Positions 46,872 to 55,340 of a DNA stretch of 64,000 bases are shown here, piece by piece. The DNA is taken from assembly GCA_002897635.1 (NCBI GenBank), contig BDTD01000022.1:1-64000 (forward strand), written 5' to 3'. The translations under genes were made by a program, and so were the position numbers. Positions within the stretch are counted from its first letter, which is position 1. Each line of letters begins with the position of its first letter. The notes below the pieces were generated by a model. That model saw only the letters and a program-made list of their open reading frames with translations. It made no database searches and was not told where the DNA came from. Source of the stretch: a bacterium BMS3Abin11 (GTDB lineage: Bacteria; Pseudomonadota; Gammaproteobacteria; BMS3Bbin11).

Positions 46872-47059
46872 TTCCAAGTTCCAAGTTCCAAGTTCCAAGT
46901 TCCAAGTTCCAAGTTCCAGGTCGAAAGTTCCAGGTTCCAAGTTCCAGGTTCCAAGTTCCAAGTTCCAAGTTTAAAGCTCCAAGTATTAGGACTAAGGACT
47001 AAAAAAGAATAGTTCTTTTGATTTTGTCTTGGAACTTGGATCTTGGAACTTGGAACTTC
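46872..47059. repeat. TTCCAAG heptad array with inverted arm (pntB/gmd junction)
   Basis: From 46872 the 7-bp phase is kept for at least 18 units: seven TTCCAAG/TTCCAGG, one TCGAAAG, six more TTCCARG, TTTAAAG, CTCCAAG, TATTAGG, ACTAAGG, ACTAAAA. The phase therefore continues while the core shifts toward the AAGGACT type found at 56741-56857. After a short spacer an opposite-strand arm (47028-47059) with CTTGGAACTTGGATC lies next to the gmd stop. The array fills the convergent gap. Confidence 0.9.
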
Positions 47060-47064
47060 TTCCC

Positions 47065-48195
47065 CTACTCATGTCGATCAAATGTCCTGAATCCACTGGA
47101 CTGACATAGTGCATCGCGCCTGGATTCTTCAAGATCTGACCGAACCATCTCGGTGACCATTTCCTCGAAGGATATGCGTGGTTCCCAGCCGAGTTGTTCG
47201 CGTGACTTTGTCGCGTCGCCTAATAGTGTTTCGACTTCACAGGGGCGGTAGTAGCGAGGATCTACCCGGACGATGACGGTGCCGATAGCTGGGTATTTTC
47301 CCGGGAGTTCATCCTTGTTATTGTCCAGGTCTTCAATAATACCGACTTCTTCAATACCTTCGCCCTGCCAGCGCAGAGTGATACCTAGTTCTTTTGCCGA
47401 CAGGTCAACAAATTCTCTAACCGAATGTTGTATGCCGGAAGCAATGGCAAAATCTTCGGGCTCGTCCTGCTGCAGAATTAGCCATTGGGCCTCGACATAA
47501 TCTTTCGCATGGCCCCAGTCACGTTTGGCGTCCATGTTGCCGAGGTATAAGCAGTCCTGCATGCCCAGGGTGATTCTTGCCAGGGCGCGAGTGATCTTCC
47601 GGGTAACAAAGGTTTCACCGCGTATCGGCGATTCGTGATTAAACATAATGCCGTTACAGGCAAACATGCCGTAGGCTTCACGATAATTGACAGTGATCCA
47701 GTAGGCATAAAGTTTGGCGACCGCATACGGTGAGCGGGGATAGAAGGGCGTGGATTCTTTCTGTGGTATTTCTACCGCTTTTCCAAACAATTCTGATGTT
47801 GAGGCCTGGTAGAAGCGACAGCTTTCCTGTAGACCAAGCAAACGGATGGCCTCCAGTACACGTAATGGACCCAGTGCATCGGAATTGGCCGTGTATTCTG
47901 GTTCCTCAAAGGAGACCGCGACATGGCTTTGTGCCGCCAGGTTATAGACTTCATCAGGCTGTGTCTGCTGGATGATTCTGACCAGGCTGCTGGAATCCGT
48001 CATATCACCATAATGCAGAATAAATTTCTGTTCCGCCTCATGTGGATCCTGATACAGGTGATCAATGCGATCAGTATTAAACAACGAGGTGCGTCGTTTG
48101 ATGCCGTGGACAATATAGCCCTTATTTAGCAGGAACTCGGCAAGGTAGGCGCCATCCTGGCCTGTAATACCGGTAATCAGTGCTGTTTTACTCAT
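47065..48195 (-). CDS. gmd: GDP-mannose 4,6-dehydratase Gmd
   Basis: 376 residues of the short-chain dehydrogenase fold. The NADP motif is [19 protein letters not shown]. The catalytic residues lie in STSELFG (Thr, Glu) and [16 protein letters not shown] (Tyr, Lys). The substrate region [19 protein letters not shown] reads SPIRGE where I expect SPRRGE, a single change. It makes GDP-4-keto-6-deoxymannose for fucose, rhamnose or perosamine sugars of surface glycans. The usual partner (fcl/wcaG or rmd) and glycosyltransferases are not adjacent, so the gene is an isolated member of the pathway. Confidence 0.95.
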   Translation of the reverse strand: MSKTALITGITGQDGAYLAEFLLNKGYIVHGIKRRTSLFNTDRIDHLYQDPHEAEQKFILHYGDMTDSSSLVRIIQQTQPDEVYNLAAQSHVAVSFEEPEYTANSDALGPLRVLEAIRLLGLQESCRFYQASTSELFGKAVEIPQKESTPFYPRSPYAVAKLYAYWITVNYREAYGMFACNGIMFNHESPIRGETFVTRKITRALARITLGMQDCLYLGNMDAKRDWGHAKDYVEAQWLILQQDEPEDFAIASGIQHSVREFVDLSAKELGITLRWQGEGIEEVGIIEDLDNNKDELPGKYPAIGTVIVRVDPRYYRPCEVETLLGDATKSREQLGWEPRISFEEMVTEMVRSDLEESRRDALCQSSGFRTFDRHE

Positions 48196-48357
48196 TTCAA
48201 TGTGTTTTATGGTTAGTATGGTCAGCCGAAAGTCAGAAATTCGATCGATTCTAACAACAATTTGGATTTATATCGCATGATGCAGATCAATTTATTTTCT
48301 ACTGCGATGCGTATACTGGCATTTGGAATATGAAATAGAAATTACTGGAATTACTCA

Positions 48358-49536
48358 ATGTTGGTAAAATTTGAAGAGCTGGGCAAAAAACCGGATCCCG
48401 GTATGCCGCTGCTGCAGTTGGGCTTCCGCCCTTTTTTTCTTTTGGCAGGGATCTCGGCTGTATTGCTGATTCTGATCTGGATCTTATTGTTTTCTGCAGT
48501 CGGCCCTGATACTGTTTACGGCACTGTTTACTGGCATGGACACGAAATGGTTTTCGGATATGTTATGGCAGTGGTTGCGGGATTTTTATTAACCGCAGTA
48601 AAAAACTGGACCGGCAGGCAGACACTAAACGGTATTCCACTACTAGCGCTTTCTATATTGTGGTTAGTTGCCCGTCTATTACCATTTTTCCCGGCATCCA
48701 TCCCCTACTGGCTGGTCGCAACAATCGACCTGTCGTTTCTACCTGCTCTTGCTGCAGCTATTTTGCCTTTGCTATTGAAAACAAAGAATTACCGTAATCT
48801 GATATTTATCGGTATTATTTTACTGCTTACCGCCGCCAATATTGTCTTTCATTTTGGAGTAGCAGGCGTTCTGGCCTCTGGCCAGGCCTATGGTCTCTAT
48901 GCCGCCGTTTATACAATACTGCTGCTGATCAGCATTATGGGAGGGCGTGTTATCCCATTCTTTATAGAACAAGGCGTAAGTGGAGATTTTACACGCAAGA
49001 GCTACCCTGCTATCGAAATTAGCGCAAGCGCTGTACTACTTTTACTTGGTATATTGCATACAGTAGGTGCCATAGGTATACCCGCGGTAATCATTGCTCT
49101 GTTGGCAGCAGTCCTGCATTTAATCCGGCTGTCTGGCTGGTATGTAAAAGGTATCTGGCGTGTTCCGCTGCTCTGGGTGCTGGTGCTGGCCTATGGCTGG
49201 ATTATCGTTGGACTGTTCCTGATGGCACTGGCCATGGCTGGATTATTTGCCATATCGCTGGCATTTCATGCACTGACCATAGGCGGCATTGGCCTGATGA
49301 CGATGGGTATGATGGTCAGGGTTTCCATGGGGCACAGTGGAAGAAGACTGGTAGCGCCTGCCTGGCTTCCTGCTGCCTTTGCAGCACTTAACCTGGCGGT
49401 ACTGGTCAGGGTGTTCCTGCCGATGCTGATGCCGATAGAGAGTTATCCTTTACTGGTATTGATTTCAGCATTGATCTGGGTGTTTGCGTTTACTATTTTT
49501 GTTTTTCGGATGGCGCCGATTTACTTTTTACCGTAA
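48358..49536 (+). CDS. nnrS: NnrS family membrane protein
   Basis: 392 residues, about twelve hydrophobic helices. Conserved histidine-containing blocks are visible: LLQLGFRPFFLLAG at the N-terminus, YWHGHEMVFGYVMAVVAGFLLTAV, GGRVIPFFIEQG and FHALTIGGIGLMTMGMMVRVSMGHSGR. NnrS is a heme/copper membrane protein linked to nitric oxide stress and denitrification. No NnrR/FNR-type box is obvious in the short divergent gap with gmd. No denitrification genes are in the window. Confidence 0.92.
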   Translation: MLVKFEELGKKPDPGMPLLQLGFRPFFLLAGISAVLLILIWILLFSAVGPDTVYGTVYWHGHEMVFGYVMAVVAGFLLTAVKNWTGRQTLNGIPLLALSILWLVARLLPFFPASIPYWLVATIDLSFLPALAAAILPLLLKTKNYRNLIFIGIILLLTAANIVFHFGVAGVLASGQAYGLYAAVYTILLLISIMGGRVIPFFIEQGVSGDFTRKSYPAIEISASAVLLLLGILHTVGAIGIPAVIIALLAAVLHLIRLSGWYVKGIWRVPLLWVLVLAYGWIIVGLFLMALAMAGLFAISLAFHALTIGGIGLMTMGMMVRVSMGHSGRRLVAPAWLPAAFAALNLAVLVRVFLPMLMPIESYPLLVLISALIWVFAFTIFVFRMAPIYFLP

Positions 49537-49580
49537 ATCGTAAATCATATTAAGGATACCTCTGCATCCTCTGCGGTTAA
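49533..49580 (+). repeat. Mixed heptad run after nnrS
   Basis: GTAAATC GTAAATC overlaps the nnrS stop, resembling the TTTACGT/AAATCGT type at 247-302. It is followed at 49559-49580 by CCTCTGCATCCTCTGCGG of the CTCTGTG type. The remaining gap to miaB (49581-49724) shows nothing I can name. Confidence 0.55.
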
Positions 49581-49724
49581 TATTTTCGGTTTTCCATACG
49601 ATCTTTTCTTTACTGAGAAGATCCTGGTAATGCGCACAAACAGTACTGCAGAATGTAAATTTTACTGGTATTTTCCTGTGATTCCAGTTAGCTTATCCAT
49701 CCGAAACACTATTCCCGCACTTTA

Positions 49725-51125
49725 ATGTCCAGATACCGGCCCGCTGAGGCTATCAAAACCGGTCAGAAGCTCTTTATCAAGACCTTCGGCTGTCAGATGA
49801 ACGAATACGATTCCAGGCGCATGGCAGATATGCTAGCGAAATCGCATGGGCTTTCTGTGACGGCAGATCCTGAACAGGCCGACGTGTTGTTGCTGAACAC
49901 ATGCTCTGTACGAGAGAAGGCACAGGAAAAGGTATTTTCCCAGCTGGGCCGATGGCGTGAATGGAAGCTGGAGAATCCTGATCTGGTGATAGGCGTCGGC
50001 GGTTGCGTAGCCAGTCAGGAAGGTCAGGATATCCTTGATCGGGCACCCTATGTGGATATCGTATTTGGCCCGCAGACCCTGCATAGACTTCCGCAGTTGA
50101 TCAACGAATGCCGGCATGATCATCGCAGTGCGATTGATACCAGTTTTCCTGAAATTGAGAAATTTGATGTCCTGCCTGAGCCAAGGGCAGAAGGGCCAAC
50201 AGCATTTGTTTCTATCATGGAGGGCTGTAGCAAGTACTGCAGTTTCTGTGTTGTGCCCTATACTCGTGGAGAAGAATTCTCGCGTCCTTTTGATGACGTA
50301 CTGGCCGAAATTGTTACCCTTGCCGAACAGGGTGTGCGTGAAGTCAATTTACTGGGGCAGAACGTAAACGCCTATCGGGGAGATATGCATGATGGCTCGG
50401 TTGCCGATCTTGCATTACTGATACATTATGTAGCTGAGATCGAGGGTATTGAGCGTATACGTTTCACCACTTCGCACCCACTGGAATTTACTGATTCATT
50501 GATTGATGCCTATGCCAGTATCCCCAAACTGGTTGATCATCTGCATTTACCCGTACAGTCAGGTTCGGACCGCATACTCTCACTGATGAAAAGAGGTTAT
50601 ACCACACAGGATTACCTGCAGATTATTGAAAAACTGAAACAGGTGCGCCCGGGTATTAGTCTATCTTCTGATTTCATCATAGGATTCCCGGGCGAGACGG
50701 TGGCAGATTTCCAGTCCACGATGGATCTCATAGAAACCCTGGACTTCGATCATTCCTTCAGTTTTATTTATAGTGCGCGACCGGGCACGCTGGCGGCAGA
50801 GCTTGAGGATGTGGTACCGATGGCTGAGAAAAAACAACGCCTTGCCGTAGTACAGAAAAAGATACTGGAAAATGCTGCAGGGTTTAGCCAGGACATGGTG
50901 GGCACGATACAAACTGTTTTGGTATCGGGTATCTCAAAGAAAAGTGACAGCGAGATATCCGGCCGTACAGAGAATAACCGGGTGGTCAATTTTACCGGTC
51001 CGGCCCGCTACATTGGTCAGATGCTTGATGTCAGGATTACCGATGCCTTACCAAATTCATTGCGCGGCGTGGTCGATGGCATTGAGGCCTCCCGCACCAT
51101 TCCGGTTCAGTGTTTAACAGGATGA
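49725..51125 (+). CDS. miaB: MiaB, tRNA-2-methylthio-N6-dimethylallyladenosine synthase
   Basis: 466 residues. The N-terminal UPF0004 domain carries three cluster cysteines ([37 protein letters not shown]). The radical SAM motif CSKYCSFC lies in [27 protein letters not shown] domain ends the protein. It adds methylthio groups to i6A37 of tRNA using two 4Fe-4S clusters. It heads the miaB-ybeZ-ybeY-corC-lnt block, and ybeZ follows 10 bp downstream. Confidence 0.97.
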   Translation: MSRYRPAEAIKTGQKLFIKTFGCQMNEYDSRRMADMLAKSHGLSVTADPEQADVLLLNTCSVREKAQEKVFSQLGRWREWKLENPDLVIGVGGCVASQEGQDILDRAPYVDIVFGPQTLHRLPQLINECRHDHRSAIDTSFPEIEKFDVLPEPRAEGPTAFVSIMEGCSKYCSFCVVPYTRGEEFSRPFDDVLAEIVTLAEQGVREVNLLGQNVNAYRGDMHDGSVADLALLIHYVAEIEGIERIRFTTSHPLEFTDSLIDAYASIPKLVDHLHLPVQSGSDRILSLMKRGYTTQDYLQIIEKLKQVRPGISLSSDFIIGFPGETVADFQSTMDLIETLDFDHSFSFIYSARPGTLAAELEDVVPMAEKKQRLAVVQKKILENAAGFSQDMVGTIQTVLVSGISKKSDSEISGRTENNRVVNFTGPARYIGQMLDVRITDALPNSLRGVVDGIEASRTIPVQCLTG

Positions 51126-51135
51126 TTGCTGCAGC

Positions 51136-52128
51136 ATGAGTGTGTCTGAACCGGTTCATCATTTTTCTCTTCAGTCATCCGACAACAAGATACTGGCGAC
51201 GCTATGCGGCCAGTTTGATACAAACATCAAACAGATTGAGAAATATTTTGATACAAAAATCATGCATAGAGCGGGGGATTTCACAGTCTTTGGTGGCAAG
51301 AAGCTGACACATAAAGTTGAGGCTGTTGTTCAAGATTTGTATGCGCATGTGGTGGATGGCGAAGAGCTGGATACTGTTGCAGTTCACATCGCATTGCAGC
51401 ATTTGTCGCAAAAAAAAGGTGAAGCTGATGAAATCATGACCATCAGAACACCGCGAGCGAAAGTCCGGTTACGCAACCCGCGTCAGCAGGCCTATGCCAG
51501 AAACATTATCTCGCATGATATCAATTTTGCCATAGGTCCGGCCGGCACAGGCAAGACCTACATTGCCGTGGCCTGCGCCGTTGAGGCGCTGGAAAAAGAA
51601 GAGGTCAGCCGCATAGTACTGGTACGGCCTGCAGTAGAGGCCGGTGAACGATTGGGTTTTCTACCGGGGGATCTTGAACAGAAGGTCGACCCCTATTTAC
51701 GTCCCCTCTATGATGCACTATATGAAATGCTCGGTTTTGAGCGAGTCGATCGCCTGCTTGAACGCCATATAATTGAGATCGCACCACTGGCCTATATGCG
51801 TGGCAGAACATTAAATGATGCTATGGCGATACTTGATGAAGCACAGAACACAACGGAAGAACAAATGCGCATGTTTCTGACACGCATAGGTTGTGGTTCG
51901 CGCTCTATTATCACAGGGGATGTGACGCAGACCGACCTGCCGCGTTCACAGCGTTCCGGCCTGGTACATGCGATCGACGTTCTCAGCGGGATAAGCGAAA
52001 TTAAATTTAATTATTTCTACTCTACGGATGTTGTCAGGCATCCGTTAGTACAAAAGATTGTTGAGGCTTATCAACTTGTTGATGAGAAGAAAATAAGTGG
52101 GGCCAATGGTGATGTCGCTGAAGATTGA
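51136..52128 (+). CDS. ybeZ: PhoH-like ATPase YbeZ
   Basis: 330 residues. An N-terminal KH-like domain (about 20-90) precedes the PhoH ATPase with Walker A GPAGTGKTYIA, VRPAVEAGERLGFLPGD, Walker B MAILDEAQN and TGDVTQTDLP. YbeZ works with YbeY in rRNA maturation. The ybeY start lies inside its last codons, so the two proteins are translationally coupled. Confidence 0.95.
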   Translation: MSVSEPVHHFSLQSSDNKILATLCGQFDTNIKQIEKYFDTKIMHRAGDFTVFGGKKLTHKVEAVVQDLYAHVVDGEELDTVAVHIALQHLSQKKGEADEIMTIRTPRAKVRLRNPRQQAYARNIISHDINFAIGPAGTGKTYIAVACAVEALEKEEVSRIVLVRPAVEAGERLGFLPGDLEQKVDPYLRPLYDALYEMLGFERVDRLLERHIIEIAPLAYMRGRTLNDAMAILDEAQNTTEEQMRMFLTRIGCGSRSIITGDVTQTDLPRSQRSGLVHAIDVLSGISEIKFNYFYSTDVVRHPLVQKIVEAYQLVDEKKISGANGDVAED

Positions 52129-52579
52129 TCTGCAGCTTGCACTGAATGATGAAAAAATACCCGATAAGGCACGATTTCAGGTATGGGCGGATGCGGCGGC
52201 AGACGCCTGTCGGTGTACTGATAAAGAACTGACTATTCGCGTGACCGATACAGTGGAAGGTGCAGAGATGAATGATCGTTACCGGCATAAGCCGGGTCCT
52301 ACCAATGTTCTGTCTTTCCCGTTTGAGGACCCGCCTGGAGTAAAAACCAGTATTCTTGGAGACCTTGCGATCTGTGCGCCTGTGGTTCAGCGTGAAGCTG
52401 TAGAACAGCATAAATCCTCCGATGCACACTGGGCACATATGCTGGTTCATGGCGTGCTACACCTTTGCGGCTATGATCATATTGATCAGTCAGGGGCTGA
52501 CGAGATGGAATCACTGGAAACCGGCATTATTACCGGGCTGGGTTTTCCTCCACCTTATGATGAACAGAAGCAAGTGTAG
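52106..52579 (+). CDS. ybeY: YbeY endoribonuclease, rRNA maturation factor
   Basis: 157 residues if the ATG at 52106 is used; the ATG at 52112 is equally possible, both preceded by an AGTGGGG ribosome site. The zinc motif is HMLVHGVLHLCGYDH, the H-x3-H-x5-H signature of the family. RYRHKPGPTNVLSFPFE and LGDLAIC are the other conserved blocks. It acts in 16S rRNA 3' processing and ribosome quality control. The stop TAG lies inside the left terminal repeat of element E2. Confidence 0.95.
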   Translation: MVMSLKIDLQLALNDEKIPDKARFQVWADAAADACRCTDKELTIRVTDTVEGAEMNDRYRHKPGPTNVLSFPFEDPPGVKTSILGDLAICAPVVQREAVEQHKSSDAHWAHMLVHGVLHLCGYDHIDQSGADEMESLETGIITGLGFPPPYDEQKQV

Positions 52580-52838
52580 TGTATTGCGTTGTTTGGCGAT
52601 ATAGAATCCCGCAAAAACCGCAAGTCAAGGCGTAGCTCGTCGGCAATGGTCACTCCCTTGCCAAGAGCTACAACGCAGGATTGCTGTTTTTGCGGGATTC
52701 CCTTCGGGCACAAAGAGAAGCCGTCATCTGCAGCGTTACGTTCCTTGAAAAGGGGATGGCCATTTCCTGCGAAACGATGCCTTGCAGCTAACGGCTTATC
52801 GTTGCGCTATTTCGCCAAACAACGCAATACACTACACT
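52573..52838. repeat. Structured inverted-repeat element E2
   Basis: 266 bp with perfect 27-bp terminal inverted repeats (52573-52599 and 52812-52838, beginning AGTGTAGTGTATTGCG). The core has a perfect 15-bp stem (GAATCCCGCAAAAAC at 52604-52618 with 52686-52700) enclosing a hairpin unit (52627-52679), a CCCTTCGGG mini-hairpin, and a second hairpin unit on the other strand (52729-52782). The core matches that of E1 (33642-33971) in reverse orientation, while the terminal repeats differ. It separates ybeY from corC, ending 9 bp before the corC ATG. Confidence 0.9.
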
Positions 52839-52847
52839 AGAGAAAGC

Positions 52848-53720
52848 ATGAAGAAAAAACTTAAAAAGCCACGACCTCGATTGCGTTCCTGGTTGTCTCG
52901 ATTAGGGTTGTCTCTGCTCGGAAAATCCATGGAACGCGAAGACATAATTAAGATTCTGCGCACGGCCGCTGAGAAACAGTTCATCGGCTTTGATGCGCTG
53001 GATATGATTGAAGGTGTTTTTCAGGTATCCGATATGCAGGCGCGGGACATTATGGTGCCGCGTTCGCAAATGGTGGTACTGGAAAGAGATGTGTCTCCGG
53101 AAGATTGCCTGCCGGTGATGAACGAGCATGGCTATTCGCGTTATCCGGTGATAAAGGAGGACCGTGACAATGTCATCGGCGTGCTGCTTGCCAAAGATCT
53201 GTTACGTTACTTTGACAGTGATCAGCAGCAACGGTTTGTTTTTAAGGACATCCTGCGCGAGGCAGTGTTTGTACCCGAGAGCAAGAGGCTCAATGTTCTG
53301 CTGGCAGATTTCCGTGCTAATCGTAACCACATGGCCATTGTTATGAATGAATACGGCGGCGTTGCGGGTCTGGTCACCATCGAGGATGTGCTGGAGCAGA
53401 TTGTCGGTGATATCCAGGATGAGTTTGACTACGATGAAGATGACGGGATGATTCGCAGAACGGATGATGGCTTTGTCGTTAAGGCTCTGACTACACTCGA
53501 CGATTTTAATGAATATTTTGGCAGCGGTTTTGGTGCAGGGGACATTGAGACTATCGGCGGCCTGGTCACCAATAGCTTTTCGTATCTTCCGGAACGCGGT
53601 GAGTCTGTCGAGATAAACGGCTTTCGTTTTACTGTGTTGCACTGTGATAGCCGGCGCATCAATCTGCTTAAATTGACGGAAATAGAGAACCCGGAGCCTT
53701 CACAGGAAGCATCAGCATGA
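52848..53720 (+). CDS. corC: CorC/HlyC family CBS-domain protein
   Basis: 290 residues from the ATG at 52848 (MKKKLKKPRPRLRSW), with AGAGAAAG just upstream; the frame extends back into element E2, but that part is not conserved. Two CBS domains (about 60-180, with MVPRSQMVVLERD and FREFRANRNHMAIV-type blocks) are followed by the CorC_HlyC transporter-associated domain (from about 200). There is no membrane domain, as in CorC of enterics, linked to magnesium and cobalt resistance. It overlaps lnt by 4 bp. Confidence 0.93.
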   Translation: MKKKLKKPRPRLRSWLSRLGLSLLGKSMEREDIIKILRTAAEKQFIGFDALDMIEGVFQVSDMQARDIMVPRSQMVVLERDVSPEDCLPVMNEHGYSRYPVIKEDRDNVIGVLLAKDLLRYFDSDQQQRFVFKDILREAVFVPESKRLNVLLADFRANRNHMAIVMNEYGGVAGLVTIEDVLEQIVGDIQDEFDYDEDDGMIRRTDDGFVVKALTTLDDFNEYFGSGFGAGDIETIGGLVTNSFSYLPERGESVEINGFRFTVLHCDSRRINLLKLTEIENPEPSQEASA

Positions 53721-55225
53721 TCAAACCACGGTGGCAGGGTGCCATCGTTTTTGCTGCTGGTGCCGGTTTGGTGTTGTCCTTTGCACCTTTTAAGCTGTTT
53801 CCACTGGCCATCCTTTTCCCGGCCATACTGTTTTATTTCTGGTCTGCTGCAACTCCACTACGGTCGGCCTGGCTTGGGTTTCTGTTTGGTCTCGGCCTGT
53901 TTGGCGTGGGTGCTTCCTGGGTCTACGTTTCGATCCATGAATTTGGTTTTATGCCAGCACCGCTGGCTGTAGTTCTTGTTTTTCTATTTGTTGCTTTTCT
54001 TTCTCTCTTCCCTGCCATTGCGGGCTGGCTACAGGCGCGCTTGCTGCACCCGAGCTGTTACCGCCTGATTTTTGCTGCACCGATATTCTGGGTGTTGGCA
54101 GAGTGGTTTCGCGGCTGGCTGATGACAGGTTTCCCCTGGTTGAATCTTGGCTATTCACAGAGCAACAGCGTGTTGATGAATTTTGCACCCTTAGTAGGCG
54201 TCTACGGCATGAGCCTGGCCGTAGCTATTCTGTCAGCTTTACTGGTGGCGGTAATACGCTATAAAGGAAAATACAGATTTCTGGCGAGCGCCCTGTTTAT
54301 CACGATATTTATAGCTGGATGGCTCAGTGGCAAGTTGGAGTTTGTCAAAGTTTCCGGTGCCGAGGTAGATATCGCGCTATTACAGGGTAATGTGCCATTG
54401 AAAGAAAAATGGCAGGCGGGTGCCACAAAAAAAATCATTGCGCGTTATGTAGATTTGAGTCGATCTGTAGTCAATGAAAGTGCTGTCATCGTCTGGCCGG
54501 AAGGCGCGGTACCAGAGAGTTGGCAGCGTGCATTACCTGTGCTTGAAGACTCGCTGCCGCGCAGACTGGATGGTAGTTTACCGGATTACCTTATTGGCAC
54601 AATCGACATACCTGCGAATGATGAATATTACAATGCTGCGATCATAATCAGCGATAAAGTTAAATCACCCGGGCCGGATGGAATCTACAGAAAACAGCAT
54701 TTGGTCCCCTTCGGTGAATTCCTGCCATTTAAACCGTTATTCGGCTGGGTAGTCAAATACCTGGAAATCCCGATGTCAGATTTTTCCAGTTGGCATGGGG
54801 CTCAACCCGATATGGTGCTTGCCGGCTGGCCAGTGGCAGTCAGCATTTGTTATGAAGATGCCTTTGGTGAAGAGCTGGCACCTACCGCCGGTGACGCGGC
54901 GTTCCTGATCAACATCTCTGAAGATGCCTGGTTCGGCGATTCACTGGCTTCGCACCAGCGTCTGCAGATGGCACAGATCAGGGCACGGGAAACTGGTCGA
55001 TACTTCGTTAGAGCCGCCAACACCGGCTTCACCGCAGTGATAAATGAAAAAGGTGAAATCACATCGATACTGGAACAGTTTGTGCCCGCAGTGTTGCAGG
55101 CGAAAGTCCTTCCGATGACAGGTTTGACACCTTATGTAAGATATGGGAATAAACTATTTTTGTTGTTGCTTGGGTTATGGCTACTGCCAGCTTTGTATTT
55201 CAGGTTTTGGAAAAAAGAAGGGTAA
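53717..55225 (+). CDS. lnt: Apolipoprotein N-acyltransferase Lnt
   Basis: 502 residues. Six hydrophobic N-terminal helices (1-210) are followed by a periplasmic nitrilase-type domain with the catalytic triad: Glu in WPEGAVPES, Lys in YRKQHLVPFGEF and Cys in VAVSICYEDAFG. A last membrane helix ends the protein. It adds the third acyl chain to lipoproteins. The stop codon lies at the foot of a heptad hairpin. Confidence 0.96.
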   Translation: MIKPRWQGAIVFAAGAGLVLSFAPFKLFPLAILFPAILFYFWSAATPLRSAWLGFLFGLGLFGVGASWVYVSIHEFGFMPAPLAVVLVFLFVAFLSLFPAIAGWLQARLLHPSCYRLIFAAPIFWVLAEWFRGWLMTGFPWLNLGYSQSNSVLMNFAPLVGVYGMSLAVAILSALLVAVIRYKGKYRFLASALFITIFIAGWLSGKLEFVKVSGAEVDIALLQGNVPLKEKWQAGATKKIIARYVDLSRSVVNESAVIVWPEGAVPESWQRALPVLEDSLPRRLDGSLPDYLIGTIDIPANDEYYNAAIIISDKVKSPGPDGIYRKQHLVPFGEFLPFKPLFGWVVKYLEIPMSDFSSWHGAQPDMVLAGWPVAVSICYEDAFGEELAPTAGDAAFLINISEDAWFGDSLASHQRLQMAQIRARETGRYFVRAANTGFTAVINEKGEITSILEQFVPAVLQAKVLPMTGLTPYVRYGNKLFLLLLGLWLLPALYFRFWKKEG

Positions 55226-55339
55226 TAAGTTCCAAGATCCAAGTTCCAAGTTCCAAGCTTACAGATTTAAACCAAAATTCAGTAACACAGTTTTTTGACT
55301 TATTACTTGGATCTTGGAACTTGGATCTTGGAACTTATT
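55224..55339. repeat. Heptad inverted repeat (lnt/mgtE junction)
   Basis: Arms of 27 bp (55224-55250 and 55313-55339), built of AAGTTCC and AAGATCC heptads, are perfect inverted copies separated by a 62-bp loop. The left arm begins at the last two bases of the lnt stop and the right arm ends 1 bp before the mgtE stop. This placement is what a shared bidirectional terminator would need (inference). Confidence 0.9.
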
Positions 55340-55340
55340 T

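Noticed and set aside
52589-52840. Possible 83-residue gene inside element E2
   Set aside because: It is contained between the terminal repeats and crosses both hairpin units; E1 does not preserve an equivalent frame.
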